A stretch of 64,000 nucleotides of DNA from CAWALV01 sp963782965 (GCA_963782965.1 CAWALV010000002.1:62001-126000); one strand, 5' to 3'; positions 1-9,292 are shown, counted from the first letter of the stretch. The notes: generated by a model from the sequence alone, not told the origin. Program-made: numbers and translations.

Positions 1-63
1 GAAATCCGCGAGCACCGGCCGCCCGCGCATGAGAACGTGGAGCAGTTCGAGCCGGTCCAGCAT
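1..63 (-). CDS. 5' end of an unidentified gene leaving the window
   Basis: The minus strand reads open from an ATG at 63 to the window edge, giving MLDRLELLHVLMRGRPVLADF. The start faces away from the EamA transporter gene at 102, so the two would be divergent with a gap of only 38 bases. Twenty-one residues are too few to assign a family. The call rests only on the open frame and sensible codon use; it could also be chance. Confidence 0.3.
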   Translation of the reverse strand, partial: MLDRLELLHVLMRGRPVLADF

Positions 64-101
64 CGGTCCGCTCCGCGGACGCAAGACCACCGGGAAGTGC
101 C

Positions 102-1061
102 GTGTCCAAGCGAGGTTGGCTGCTGTTCGCCGCCATGGCGGTGATCTGGGGCATCCCGTACCTGCTCATTCGCATCGCCGTCCGCGATCTCACGCCCGCC
201 ACACTGGTCTTCGCGCGTACCGGGCTCGGTGCCCTGCTCCTGGTGCCGATTGCCGCCCATCGCGGCCTGCTGCGACCGTTGCTCGCGCGCTGGCGAATCC
301 TGATCGTCTACACCGTGATCGAGATCGCGGTGCCCTGGCTGCTGCTCTCGCACGCTGAGACGAGGCTGTCCAGCTCGTTGTCCGGCTTGCTGGTCGCTTC
401 GGTGCCGCTCATCGGCGCCGTCTTGATCGTGCTCGCCCGCGATGACCACCAGGCACGACACGATGATCGCCTCTCCCCGACCCGCCTCGCCGGCCTGCTC
501 ATCGGGTTGGCCGGCGTTGCCGTGCTCGTCGGCGTCGACGTCAAGGTCCACAACGCCTGGGCGGTGGTCGAGATCGGCCTCACGGCGGTCGGCTACGCGA
601 CGGGCCCGATCATCATCGCGCGCAAGCTCGCCGACCTACCCAGTCTCGGGGTGGTGGCCGCATCGCTCGGCCTCACCGCGCTCGGCTATGCGCCGGTCGC
701 AGCCGTGCAGTGGCCGAGCCGGATCACGGCAGAGGTCGCCTGGTCGGTCGTCGGTCTCGCGATCGTCTGCACCGCTGCCGCGTTCTTGGTGTTCTTCGCC
801 CTGATCGCCGAGGTCGGCCCGGCCCGCGCCACCGTCATCACATACGTCAACCCTGCGGTCGCGCTGCTGCTCGGCGTCGTCGTGCTCGGGGAGAAGTTCA
901 CAGTCGGCATCGCGGTAGGGTTCCCCTTGATCTTGTTCGGATGCTTCCTCGCCACGTCGCGAACCCGCGCGGGGTCGCGGCTGGCGGGCGACTCACCCAT
1001 CGCCGCCGGTGGCGCCGGCCTGGCGAGCGGTGCCGCCCTCGCCGAGGTCGTCGAGCCGTAA
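102..1061 (+). CDS. EamA/DMT-family membrane transporter
   Basis: Predicted inner-membrane carrier of 319 residues, the usual size for a drug/metabolite transporter with two EamA repeats and about ten transmembrane helices. The protein is an almost continuous run of hydrophobic segments, opening with a helix containing MAVIWGIPYLLIRIAV; the second repeat starts near residue 150. Substrates of such proteins are typically amino acids, nucleosides or other small metabolites, and nothing here identifies one. The start is a GTG at 102. The stop is 13 bases before the MOSC gene, so the two are probably co-transcribed. The C-terminal tail beyond the last helix is Ala/Gly rich and probably cytoplasmic. 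Confidence 0.85.
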   Translation: MSKRGWLLFAAMAVIWGIPYLLIRIAVRDLTPATLVFARTGLGALLLVPIAAHRGLLRPLLARWRILIVYTVIEIAVPWLLLSHAETRLSSSLSGLLVASVPLIGAVLIVLARDDHQARHDDRLSPTRLAGLLIGLAGVAVLVGVDVKVHNAWAVVEIGLTAVGYATGPIIIARKLADLPSLGVVAASLGLTALGYAPVAAVQWPSRITAEVAWSVVGLAIVCTAAAFLVFFALIAEVGPARATVITYVNPAVALLLGVVVLGEKFTVGIAVGFPLILFGCFLATSRTRAGSRLAGDSPIAAGGAGLASGAALAEVVEP

Positions 1062-1074
1062 GGGGAGTCACCGC

Positions 1075-1962
1075 ATGAACGTCACCGCGCTGCGCATCTA
1101 TCCGGTCAAGTCGCTCGCCGGGGTCGACGTCCGCAGCGCCCAGGTCGAGCCGTGGGGGTTGGCCGGTGATCGCCGGTGGGCGCTCGTCGACGCCACGGGC
1201 GAAAGCGTCACCGCGCGCGAACTGCATGGGTTACTCCGCTTCAGCGCGGAGCTGCTCGAGGGCCGGCCGCAGGACTGGCCCGCGATCCGCATCAGCGACC
1301 GGGACGGCGCCAGCATCGTGGTCGAAGCACCGATCGGTGCAGCCCCGATACCGATCGGGCTGTCGCGCCAGCCGCACGCATTGCCGGCCGGCGGCGAGGC
1401 AGACGAGTGGCTGAGCAAGCGCATGGGCGAGCCGCTCCGCCTCGTCTGGCAGGACGACCCGACCGTGCGAACCATCGCCGAGCACAACGGTGGCCTGCCG
1501 GGTGATTCCCTTTCGCTGGCCGACGCCGGGCCGCTCCTCCTCGTCACCGAGGCGTCGATGCGGCAACTTAACGAATGGATCGCCGCTGACGCCGAGCTTC
1601 CCGACGTCCCCGATATCGACCCGGCTGATATCAGCGACACCGGGCGCCTTGCGGAAGGCTCGAGCAGCGTATTGAGCATCGTGCGGTTTCGGCCCAACGT
1701 CGTGATCGACGGTGACGAGCCATTCACCGAAGACGGCTGGCCCGGGGTGCGCATCGGCGACGTCGAGTTTCGGACGACGGTGGCGTGCGACCGCTGCGTC
1801 ATGACGACCATCGATCCCGTCACCTTGGGCGGCGGGAAGGAGCCCATCCGCACGCTGGCCCGCTACCGGCGGCATGCCGGCAAGGTGTGGTTCGGAACTC
1901 GCCTGGCGCCCTTAAGTGCAGGCACGATCCGGGTCGATGACCCGGTCGAGCCGTTAGGGTGA
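1075..1962 (+). CDS. MOSC-domain (molybdenum cofactor sulfurase C-terminal-like) protein
   Basis: A 295-residue protein with an N-terminal MOSC_N beta-barrel (MNVTALRIYPVKSLAGV, residues 1-120) and a C-terminal MOSC domain. The conserved cysteine region reads ACDRCVMTTIDPVT, with Cys238 and Cys241. MOSC proteins of this build bind molybdenum cofactor or act in Moco-dependent reductions, such as the YcbX and mARC types. No ferredoxin domain follows, unlike E. coli YcbX. The ATG at 1075 is preceded by AGGGGAG, a good ribosome site. It follows the EamA gene in the same direction. Confidence 0.82.
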   Translation: MNVTALRIYPVKSLAGVDVRSAQVEPWGLAGDRRWALVDATGESVTARELHGLLRFSAELLEGRPQDWPAIRISDRDGASIVVEAPIGAAPIPIGLSRQPHALPAGGEADEWLSKRMGEPLRLVWQDDPTVRTIAEHNGGLPGDSLSLADAGPLLLVTEASMRQLNEWIAADAELPDVPDIDPADISDTGRLAEGSSSVLSIVRFRPNVVIDGDEPFTEDGWPGVRIGDVEFRTTVACDRCVMTTIDPVTLGGGKEPIRTLARYRRHAGKVWFGTRLAPLSAGTIRVDDPVEPLG

Positions 1963-2011
1963 CAGCGACCCGTTGAGGCCCCCGGCCGGGGCTTCGCCGT
2001 CCGGAGGTGTT

Positions 2012-2983
2012 GTGAGCACAGGAGCCGTGCTCGTTCGGCGCGCTGCCGTCGCAGCGGCACTGATCGGGCTCGTCGCCGGATGCTCACCGGCGCACTCGGC
2101 TGCACCTGCTTCCGGTCACACGTCGGCAGCGTCTACGGTTTCGTCAGCCGCTGCCGCCACCTCCAACCCGGCCCAGCCGACAGCGGTGGCATCGAGCTCC
2201 GCACCGGGCCCGACCGCAACGCCGACGCCGCCTGCTGTGGCGGCCGTCACGGCGACGCCGACGCCGTCGAGCGCCGCGCCGGCGCCGACCCGCGCGGCGA
2301 GCCCATCGCCCACGCCTACCACCGCCACCGCCACCGCGAAGGCGACGCCGACTCCCCAGCCGAAGCCCACGCCGCAACCACTCCTCGTGCAACAGCTCGC
2401 CAGCACGGGCAACGCGCAACAGGTCGTCATCGTGACGTCGTCGAGCTGGGGCAGCACCACCGGCACCTTGCAGACGTTCGAGAAGAGCAACGGAACATGG
2501 CATGCGGTCTTCCCGGCGATGTATGCACACCTCGGGCGCAGTGGGTTTTCGACCAACCGCCACGAAGGTGACGGGACGACGCCTGCGGGCATGTACGGCT
2601 TCGGCATCATGTTCGGGCAGAAGGCGAACCCGGGCGTCAAATTCCCTTACCGGGTAGCCGATTCGCAGTCGGTGTGGGTCGGCGACGTCACGTCGCCGTA
2701 CTACAACACCTGGCAGGAGAGCGCGTCGCTCAGCGGGGAGCGCCTCGCATCGCCCAGCTATGCAACCGCCTACGCCTACGCAGCCGTCATCGCCTTCAAC
2801 GCCCCACCCCATGTCGTGCCTGGCAAGGGAAGTGCGATCTTCCTGCACGTCACCACCGGCGGGCCGACGGCGGGCTGCGTCGCGATCCCCCAGGCCGACC
2901 TGCTGGAAGTCCTGCGCTGGCTCGACCCGGCGAAGAACCCAGTGATCGTCATGGGCCCGTCGTCCGTCGTCCGGCAGTACTAG
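2012..2983 (+). CDS. L,D-transpeptidase-like (YkuD) lipoprotein
   Basis: A 323-residue exported protein. The GTG at 2012 sits 4 bases after GGAGG and starts a lipoprotein signal peptide with a lipobox ending LVAGC. A long Ala/Pro/Thr/Ser linker follows (about residues 25-125), which would span the cell wall. The C-terminal half resembles a YkuD fold. Its active-site strand reads FLHVTTGGPTAGCVAI, with the histidine and the catalytic cysteine in the order expected for L,D-transpeptidases. Members form 3-3 peptidoglycan cross-links or attach proteins. The motif has PTAGC where many have S-x-GC, typical of the Streptomyces-type secreted branch, so catalytic activity is likely but not certain. 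Confidence 0.8.
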   Translation: MSTGAVLVRRAAVAAALIGLVAGCSPAHSAAPASGHTSAASTVSSAAAATSNPAQPTAVASSSAPGPTATPTPPAVAAVTATPTPSSAAPAPTRAASPSPTPTTATATAKATPTPQPKPTPQPLLVQQLASTGNAQQVVIVTSSSWGSTTGTLQTFEKSNGTWHAVFPAMYAHLGRSGFSTNRHEGDGTTPAGMYGFGIMFGQKANPGVKFPYRVADSQSVWVGDVTSPYYNTWQESASLSGERLASPSYATAYAYAAVIAFNAPPHVVPGKGSAIFLHVTTGGPTAGCVAIPQADLLEVLRWLDPAKNPVIVMGPSSVVRQY

Positions 2984-2992
2984 TTCGGCCTC

Positions 2993-3898
2993 TCAGGCGA
3001 GCGGTGGCGGGAACCGATCGAGCGCGACCAGAGCGGAGTCGTCGACAGCCATGTGCAGCACGATGAAGCCGCCCTTGGGCACCGAGGTCTCAACATCCGG
3101 GCCGCGTAGCTCACTGATGACACGACGCAGCAACGGCGGGATCGTCTTGCCCTGGCTGCACAACACGACGGACTCGCCGCCTCGCAACACCTCGACCAGG
3201 CGATCCGCGGCGGCCTCCGGCGACGCCGAGTATCCCGACTCGGAAAGCAACGGCTCGCTTTCGACCGTCAACTTCCGCTCGGCGGCGTAGGGCCCGACGG
3301 TGTCGAGGCAGCGCAACACGTCCGCGGACAAAACCCGCCGAACGCCGAGCACGTCGAGGACCGGCATCAGCGAAAGCGCCTGACGATGACCGAGCTGATC
3401 AAGGGGTCGTTCACGGTCGTCACCGTTCCACGCAGAGCGCTCGCCCGCGCTGCCATGGCGCACTACGACACAACTGCGAGTGGGCCGGACGTCGGCCATG
3501 AACGCTTCGACGATCGGCCGGTCTCGATCGGGGCTGAGGTGAAGCATCGCTTCTTTCGGCGGCAGCCACATCAGTTGGTCGACTTCGTCGCCAGAGACGA
3601 ACGTGCCGTGCAGCGCTTCGACGGCCCAATACCGGACCCGCTTCGGGGAGCCGTCCTTGGCGTAGCGCACTTCGCCGAGCGGGCGCCCGAGGCGCCCGGC
3701 GTAACCGGTCTCCTCCTCGACTTCGCGGATAGCGCCGACGAGGGAATGCTCATCGGTGAACAGCTTGCCCTTCGGCACCGACCAGTCGTCGTACTTGGGT
3801 CGGTGCACGAGCGCAATCTCGACACCCACGCCGCCTTCGGCCGACCGCCACAGCACGCCGCCCGCGGCCTCGATGAGGCGGTCGGTCGAGACTGACAT
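2993..3898 (-). CDS. mutT1: MutT1-like Nudix hydrolase with C-terminal histidine phosphatase
   Basis: A 301-residue two-domain protein. The N-terminal Nudix domain carries a canonical box from Gly44 to Tyr66, with REVEEETGY at its end. The C-terminal half is a phosphoglycerate-mutase/SixA-type phosphatase with the RHG motif at residues 147-149. This is the build of mycobacterial MutT1, which hydrolyses 8-oxo-(d)GTP and diadenosine polyphosphates. Gene order supports the call: it is the last gene after ppk and a CYTH-CHAD gene, and mycobacterial mutT1 also lies beside ppk. Its ATG overlaps the upstream stop in TGATG, so translation is coupled. Confidence 0.88.
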   Translation of the reverse strand: MSVSTDRLIEAAGGVLWRSAEGGVGVEIALVHRPKYDDWSVPKGKLFTDEHSLVGAIREVEEETGYAGRLGRPLGEVRYAKDGSPKRVRYWAVEALHGTFVSGDEVDQLMWLPPKEAMLHLSPDRDRPIVEAFMADVRPTRSCVVVRHGSAGERSAWNGDDRERPLDQLGHRQALSLMPVLDVLGVRRVLSADVLRCLDTVGPYAAERKLTVESEPLLSESGYSASPEAAADRLVEVLRGGESVVLCSQGKTIPPLLRRVISELRGPDVETSVPKGGFIVLHMAVDDSALVALDRFPPPLA

Positions 3899-5508
3899 CA
3901 ATCCTCCAGCCAGCGGCGCAACTTCGGCGAAGCGGCACTCTGCCACAGCCGACCGACCTCCGCACGGGCATCGAGAACGCCCTGGCACTGCAGGGCATAC
4001 AGGACGCCGATCCCGAATGCAGGCCCTGCTCCGCGACCGCCCGCGCCGTTGATCGGGCCACCGACGAACCGGGCTGCCGACAGCGATTGCTGGTGTTGAC
4101 TCAGCGCCGCGTGCACGCGCTCGACCTGCTCGCGCAACTCGGTCGCTGCCGGCCCGACCACCGGTGCGACGGCGTCGCACAGATGGCAGAACCGCCGCGC
4201 CGCCGCACGAGCGCGACGATGGTCGAGCACGTATCGCTCGCTGACCTCGCCACGCAGGACCGCGACGGCGACGTCGCGCGGTTGGCTGATCCGCCCGCAC
4301 CGGCGCGCAAGCTTGCGCCAGCTCGCTCTGACCATCGGAATCAGAACGGCACCCGCCGGGCCGCGAGCCTGCTCCGTGAGCTGCGGTTTCGTCGCCGTCT
4401 CGACGAGCTGCTCGATCAGCGCGAGATAACGCTCGCTGCGCAGCGTCTCCAAGACCCTGGCGTGAGCTGCCGCGAGGTCGGCCTCCAACGCCTGCTCGAC
4501 CCGGGCCCCGACATCCGCCGGCCGGGCTCGAGTCGGGAGCGCGTCGACGAGGGCGGTCTCGTCGATCCGCAAGAGGCGCGCACTCAGCGCCTCGATGTCG
4601 TCTTCGGCCTTCAGCTCGCCGGCGAGCCAACCCAACTCCGCCGCCAGCGAGCGAGCGCACTCGGCGTCGAACAGCGCCGCGAACGCGCGCAGTATCGTGC
4701 GCAGCCTGCGGGCGGCGTCGCGCAGCGCCGCAGCGCCACCGGGCAGCTCCCGCCGGATGCGGACGTCGTGTTCCATCAGCTCCCGCGTGCACGACCGCAA
4801 CGCGGCCTCCACCGCCTGCTGTGCCGTGGCTCGTGCGCCGAGCGGAGTGGCAGGCGGCGGCTCAGGCGGCGCGGTCGCGCGTCGTCCGAGAGCCCGCACG
4901 ACTTTGGGCACGAACTCGCCCCCGACGGCGCCGGCGTCTTGCAGAACGCCCCCGATGTGCGCGACGACGTCGGCTCCACCACCGACATCCTCGACCTCGA
5001 TCTCTCGGAACCGCGCATGAATGTGCGAACTGTCCTCGACAGTCACGGTGTCGTCGACGAGTTCGGCCAGCGGCACTCCCTCGGCACTTCGAAACAGCCA
5101 CGTCGTCCGGTCGGTGACCAGGGTCGCGACCGGGCCGAGGGGAGCCGCGCGCACCCACGCCGTGACGAGATCGCGTAACTCGTCGGGTAGCTCCGCGGAG
5201 TCGGGCAGCTGCATTTCGTCGCGGGCGCCCGTGCCGTCAGGAACGGTATGAGTGGTCACCGGCAACTTCAGGTGCCAGCCCGCATCCTTCCCGCCGGCGC
5301 GCCTGCGCAGCGTGACGCCTTCGCGGGCGAGACGCAGGTCGGACGTGTCGTAATACACGGCCGTAAGGCGGTCCTCACGCGGGTCGTCGACGGCGTCGAC
5401 GAGCGGCACAGCCCCCACGATCGGGGGCAACTCAAACGGTGCGTGAACTCGGAACTTCGCCTCGAGCTCGCGCAGCACTGCGGCCCGTGCCTTCGGGTTC
5501 GGCGTCAA
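3898..5508 (-). CDS. CYTH-CHAD domain protein, polyphosphate-associated
   Basis: A 536-residue protein. The CYTH (triphosphate tunnel metalloenzyme) domain occupies about residues 1-200 and opens with the ExExK signature in ELEAKF. A CHAD helical domain fills the rest, with many conserved His and Arg residues that bind polyphosphate. CYTH proteins cleave inorganic triphosphate or related triphosphates, and CHAD domains target polyphosphate granules. The start is taken as the TTG at 5508, which overlaps the ppk stop in TTGA. Placement between ppk and mutT1 indicates one polyphosphate operon. Full length; no key residue seems missing by eye. Confidence 0.85.
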   Translation of the reverse strand: MTPNPKARAAVLRELEAKFRVHAPFELPPIVGAVPLVDAVDDPREDRLTAVYYDTSDLRLAREGVTLRRRAGGKDAGWHLKLPVTTHTVPDGTGARDEMQLPDSAELPDELRDLVTAWVRAAPLGPVATLVTDRTTWLFRSAEGVPLAELVDDTVTVEDSSHIHARFREIEVEDVGGGADVVAHIGGVLQDAGAVGGEFVPKVVRALGRRATAPPEPPPATPLGARATAQQAVEAALRSCTRELMEHDVRIRRELPGGAAALRDAARRLRTILRAFAALFDAECARSLAAELGWLAGELKAEDDIEALSARLLRIDETALVDALPTRARPADVGARVEQALEADLAAAHARVLETLRSERYLALIEQLVETATKPQLTEQARGPAGAVLIPMVRASWRKLARRCGRISQPRDVAVAVLRGEVSERYVLDHRRARAAARRFCHLCDAVAPVVGPAATELREQVERVHAALSQHQQSLSAARFVGGPINGAGGRGAGPAFGIGVLYALQCQGVLDARAEVGRLWQSAASPKLRRWLED

Positions 5509-7886
5509 GCAAGACCTGCCCTGTCGGCCCGGCCGCGGTCTTGCCCGACGCTGGCAAGTTCGCTGCCGAGCGCTCCTGCCTCGAGCCCGGACGCGAGGTG
5601 GCGTAACCGGATCAGCTCACCCTGCAGGTCGACACCCGGTGCCCGCAGGAACGTGCCGTCGGGCTGCAGTCGCCACGAACTCGTGGTGTCGGACATCGCG
5701 AGCTCGAGAATCGCCGCGAGCGCACGACGCGCTTCTGGATTGCTGACGCGCACCAGTGCCTCGACCCGGCGGTCGAGGTTTCGGTGCATGACGTCGGCAC
5801 TCCCGATCCAGAACTCGTCGTCGCCGCCAGCATCGAAACGCAAGACCCGCGAGTGTTCGAGAAACCGACCCAAGACGCTGTGCACGCGGATGTTCTCAGA
5901 CAGCCCCTCGACGCCCGGGCGCAACGCACACATCCCGCGGACGATGAGGTCGATCGGCACCCCGGCGCGTGACGCCAGGTAGAGCTCGTCGATGATCGTC
6001 TCGTCGACGAGGCTGTTCAGCTTCATGGTGATGCGCGAGGGCTTGCCGGCGAGCGCGTTGTCGGCCTCGCGACGGATCATCGCGGTCAGCCCGGTGCGCA
6101 GGGTGTCGGGCGCGACGAGCAGCGTGGAGTAAGGGCCGGGCCGCGTGTATCCCGAGAGGTGGTTGAAGAGGTCGGCGACGTCGGCACCGACTGTCGGGTC
6201 GGCCGTCAGCAGCCCGACGTCCTCATAAATTCGTGCTGTCTTCGGGTTGTAGTTGCCGGTACCGATGTGGACGTAGCGGCGCAACGATCCGTCGTTCTCG
6301 CGGCGGACGACGAGACACAACTTGCAGTGCGTCTTGAGACCGACCAGCCCGTAGACGACGTGGCAACCGGCCTGTTCGAGCTTGCGCGCCCACCGGATGT
6401 TGGCCTCTTCGTCGAAGCGGGCCTTGATCTCGACGATGACCAGAACCTGCTTGCCCTCGTGGGCAGCCTCGATGAGTGCATCGACGATGGGTGAGTCGCC
6501 GCTCGTGCGATACAGCGTCTGCTTGATAGCCAGGACGTCGGGATCAGCGGCCGCCTGCTCGACCAACGCCTGCACGCTGGTGGCGAACGAGTCGTACGGG
6601 TGATGCACGAGGACATCGCCGCGCCGCAGCGCACCGAAAACGTCGCACACGTCTTCGCTGTCGGGGCTTTCCAACCGCGGATGCGTCGTCGGCACGAACT
6701 GCTCGTACTTCAGATCGGGACGGTCGAGATCGGTGAGACCCCAAAGCCCGTCGAGGCCGAGTGGCGCCGGCAACCGGTACACCTCTGAGTCGGCGACGTC
6801 GAGCTCGCGCACGAGCAGGTCGAGCACGCGGGTGCTCATGTTGTCTTCGACCTCGAGCCGCACCGGCGGCCCGAAACGGCGTCGCAGCAGCTCGCGTTCG
6901 AGCGCTTTCAACAGGTTGTCGACGTCGTCCTCGTCGACCTCGAGATCCTCGTTGCGAGTGACCCGGAACGTGTGACTCTCGAGCACTTCCATGCCGGGGT
7001 ACATGACATGAAGGTGCGCCGCGATCACCTCTTCGATAGCGACGAATCGGCCGTCTGAGAGCGGGAGGAACCGTGGCAGGATCGGGGGGACCTTCACCCG
7101 CGCGAAACGTTCGTTGCCGTTCGTCGGGTCGCGCACGATGACCGCAAGATTGAGCGAAAGCCCGGAGATATACGGGAAAGGATGCGCCGGGTCGACCGCG
7201 AGCGGCGTGAGGACGGGGTACACGCTTTCGTTGAAGTAGTCGTTCAACGTGTCGAGGTCTTCGGCGCCGAGGTCGGCCCACCGCGTCAGGACGATGCCGC
7301 ATTCGGCCAGCGCGGGACGGATCTCGTCGAAGAACACCCGCGCGTGCTCGAGCGCCAGGTCGTGCGCGCGAGCAGCGACGAGTTCGAGTTGCTCGCGTAC
7401 AGACAGACCACTCGGCGCGGTGACGGCAATACCGGTCGCCAAACGGCGCTTCAGGCCGGCCACCCGAACCATGAAGAACTCGTCGAGGTTCGTGGCGAAA
7501 ATCGCCAAGAAACGCGCACGTTCGAGCAACGGCACGTCGGCGCTTTCGGCCAGCTGGAGCACCCGGTCGTTGAAGTCGAGCCAGCTCGCCTCACGGTCGA
7601 TGAACCGGTCGGCCGTGAGGTTGGGATCGACGCCCCTGACGCCCCCGACACCCGCCGGACCGGACCTCGATTCGGCGATCGCCTCGTCGAGCGCTTCCGC
7701 GAGCTCGTCGCCGTAGTTCGGTGCCTCCGGCGGCGCGTCCCGCCACTGCGACATACCGACGGCGGCCCCATGCCCGTGAGCGTCCTGCGGGTGGATCTCC
7801 TGGCCGTGCACCTTCGTCACGCCGCGCTCCCCGGGCATGTCGCGTGCAAGATCGTCGACCTTTCCACGCCGGTACTCAAACGTCAT
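5505..7886 (-). CDS. ppk: polyphosphate kinase 1
   Basis: Makes long-chain inorganic polyphosphate reversibly from the gamma-phosphate of ATP. The 793-residue reading is somewhat longer than typical PPK1 (about 700-740), so the first 50-90 residues may be overcalled. An ATG at 7754 is an alternative start, and neither has a strong ribosome site. Family landmarks are RFIDREASWLDFNDRVL at the start of the N domain, DEFFMVRVAGLKRR, the phospho-histidine region RRYVHIGTGNYNPKTARIYE, and MHRNLDRRVEALVRV near the C-terminus with the second conserved histidine. First gene of the ppk / CYTH-CHAD / mutT1 operon, with overlapping stop and start to the next gene. Confidence 0.95.
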   Translation of the reverse strand: MTFEYRRGKVDDLARDMPGERGVTKVHGQEIHPQDAHGHGAAVGMSQWRDAPPEAPNYGDELAEALDEAIAESRSGPAGVGGVRGVDPNLTADRFIDREASWLDFNDRVLQLAESADVPLLERARFLAIFATNLDEFFMVRVAGLKRRLATGIAVTAPSGLSVREQLELVAARAHDLALEHARVFFDEIRPALAECGIVLTRWADLGAEDLDTLNDYFNESVYPVLTPLAVDPAHPFPYISGLSLNLAVIVRDPTNGNERFARVKVPPILPRFLPLSDGRFVAIEEVIAAHLHVMYPGMEVLESHTFRVTRNEDLEVDEDDVDNLLKALERELLRRRFGPPVRLEVEDNMSTRVLDLLVRELDVADSEVYRLPAPLGLDGLWGLTDLDRPDLKYEQFVPTTHPRLESPDSEDVCDVFGALRRGDVLVHHPYDSFATSVQALVEQAAADPDVLAIKQTLYRTSGDSPIVDALIEAAHEGKQVLVIVEIKARFDEEANIRWARKLEQAGCHVVYGLVGLKTHCKLCLVVRRENDGSLRRYVHIGTGNYNPKTARIYEDVGLLTADPTVGADVADLFNHLSGYTRPGPYSTLLVAPDTLRTGLTAMIRREADNALAGKPSRITMKLNSLVDETIIDELYLASRAGVPIDLIVRGMCALRPGVEGLSENIRVHSVLGRFLEHSRVLRFDAGGDDEFWIGSADVMHRNLDRRVEALVRVSNPEARRALAAILELAMSDTTSSWRLQPDGTFLRAPGVDLQGELIRLRHLASGLEAGALGSELASVGQDRGRADRAGLA

Positions 7887-7911
7887 CGGGCAAGTCCGAC
7901 CAGCCTACGCC

Positions 7912-8568
7912 TCACGCCCCGCGCACCTCGATGTTGAACTCCGGCGTCCCCAGGGCGGCGTAAAGATGTGCCCAGAACAGCACGTACGCCTCCGATGCGC
8001 GGGCAGCGGCGATCCCGCCGAGGTCGACAACCCGCTGCGCAGGCCAGCCGAACGTGGCCAGCAACCCGACGACGTCCGCCTTGGCCTGGCTGTCGTCGCC
8101 GGCGATGAACAGGTGGTGGTCTCCCGGCACGGATGCCGGGTCGACCATGACCGACGCCGTCACCGTGTTGAGCGCCTTGACGACTTTCGCTTCGGGATTC
8201 GCGCGCTGGAGTTGCTCGGCCAAGCTGTCGGTGTTGGCCACCAGCAGCGACGGCGGGAAGCCGTTGGAGAAGTCGAGCGGATTCGACACGTCGATGACCA
8301 CCTTGCCGCTGAGCGCGTCGCGACCTGCCGCCTCGAGCGCCGCGAGTGCGCCTGCGCCGGACGTCGCGTTCACGACGACGTCGCCGAATTCCGCGGCGTC
8401 GCGGAACGAGCCGCTGCGACCGTGCTCTCCTGTGGTGGCGGCCCACGCCTGTGCGTTCTCGTTCGTGGCTTCGCGCGCGCCCATCACGACGTCGTGCCCG
8501 AGGGCGACGAGCTTCGTGGCGAGTGTCTGACCAACCACGCCTGTCCCGAGCACACCGAACTTGCTCAT
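7912..8568 (-). CDS. NADPH-dependent F420 oxidoreductase-type protein
   Basis: A 218-residue cytosolic protein with an N-terminal Rossmann dinucleotide site, MSKFGVLGTGVVGQTLATKL, then a conserved dehydrogenase core containing VVIDVSNPLDFSNGFP and KALNTV. It belongs to the F420-dependent NADP oxidoreductase-like (NADP_oxidored_F420) family. Some members reduce F420 with NADPH; many actinobacterial members have no proven substrate. It lies 25 bases from the ppk start in the same direction and could be transcribed ahead of ppk. An intergenic hairpin separates it from the DUF5709 gene. Confidence 0.8.
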   Translation of the reverse strand: MSKFGVLGTGVVGQTLATKLVALGHDVVMGAREATNENAQAWAATTGEHGRSGSFRDAAEFGDVVVNATSGAGALAALEAAGRDALSGKVVIDVSNPLDFSNGFPPSLLVANTDSLAEQLQRANPEAKVVKALNTVTASVMVDPASVPGDHHLFIAGDDSQAKADVVGLLATFGWPAQRVVDLGGIAAARASEAYVLFWAHLYAALGTPEFNIEVRGA

Positions 8569-8658
8569 GTCACCCTCGATCCGTTGTCGGACAGGCGGCG
8601 GCCACCCGTCGTCCGATCTGGGTCGGACGTCGAGTGGCCGGCCCGCTACGTGGCTTAG

Positions 8659-8696
8659 CCCCCCGAGGACAGGCTTGCACGGGTGTCCTCGGGGGG
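8659..8696. terminator. perfect 13-bp inverted repeat, terminator-like
   Basis: CCCCCCGAGGACA at 8659-8671 is repeated exactly in inverse at 8684-8696 with a 12-base loop. It lies 62 bases past the DUF5709 stop and upstream of the F420-type oxidoreductase start. It would terminate or attenuate minus-strand transcription. No T-run follows, as is common in actinobacteria. Confidence 0.6.
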
Positions 8697-8757
8697 CGCA
8701 ACCCCCTTTACGTGGTCAACTCCCGCTGGGCGGCTCCGACACCGCGACGTCGGCGGG

Positions 8758-9210
8758 CTAGTCGGGCTCGCGGTGCATGGCGCGTTCTTCGGGGCTCAGA
8801 CCACCGGTGTCGGCGCCGACGTCGGCGGCATAGGCGTCGACCTCGGTGTCCCCCGGTTCGACCCCCTGCTCGTTGACGAGCCGGCCGACGCCAGCAGTGC
8901 CGGCACTGCCGTCAGCCCGGCTGGCACCGCTGCCGGCAGCGCTCCCGCGGCCGGTGGGTTGGGTCGCCGGGTCGGGGCGTTCCCGCTCGAGCCGCCGGTC
9001 GAGCGGCTCACCGTCGCGTTGCTCATGCGCCGTCGTCCCCCAGTCGGCACTCGCACCGGGCCGATCGCCGGGCAGCGGGAGTTCCTGCGGATCCTCGGCC
9101 CGCTGCTGCTCGGGCGTGCCGTCCTGGAGGTCCGGAATGCCGGCGTTCTCGAACCTCGACTCGGGGTCGCGCTCGCGCGCCGGGTCACGTCGGGCATCCG
9201 CGCCGTCCAT
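8758..9210 (-). CDS. DUF5709 family protein
   Basis: A 150-residue, very hydrophilic and probably disordered protein. The recognisable part is the C-terminal block RLVNEQGVEPGDTEVDAYAADVG followed by GGLSPEERAMHREPD, the DUF5709 signature seen in actinobacteria. The N-terminal two thirds are rich in Asp, Glu, Arg, Pro and Gly with no visible fold. The function is unknown. It is divergent from the ChaB-like gene across a short region holding 19-bp tandem repeats. Such proteins are often found beside stress or envelope genes, but that is only association. Confidence 0.75.
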   Translation of the reverse strand: MDGADARRDPARERDPESRFENAGIPDLQDGTPEQQRAEDPQELPLPGDRPGASADWGTTAHEQRDGEPLDRRLERERPDPATQPTGRGSAAGSGASRADGSAGTAGVGRLVNEQGVEPGDTEVDAYAADVGADTGGLSPEERAMHREPD

Positions 9211-9242
9211 CGTTTCCTCCGTTCGGTGGTCCTACCACCCGC

Positions 9243-9292
9243 CTACCCAGCACGACTCCGACTACCCAGCACGACTCCGACTACCCAGCACG
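9243..9292. repeat. 19-bp tandem repeat, about 2.6 copies plus degenerate copies
   Basis: The unit CTACCCAGCACGACTCCGA occurs exactly at 9243-9261 and 9262-9280; a third copy starts at 9281 and diverges after 12 bases, followed by a weaker echo to about 9310. It lies between the divergent DUF5709 and ChaB genes, in a position for promoters of both. Confidence 0.85.
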
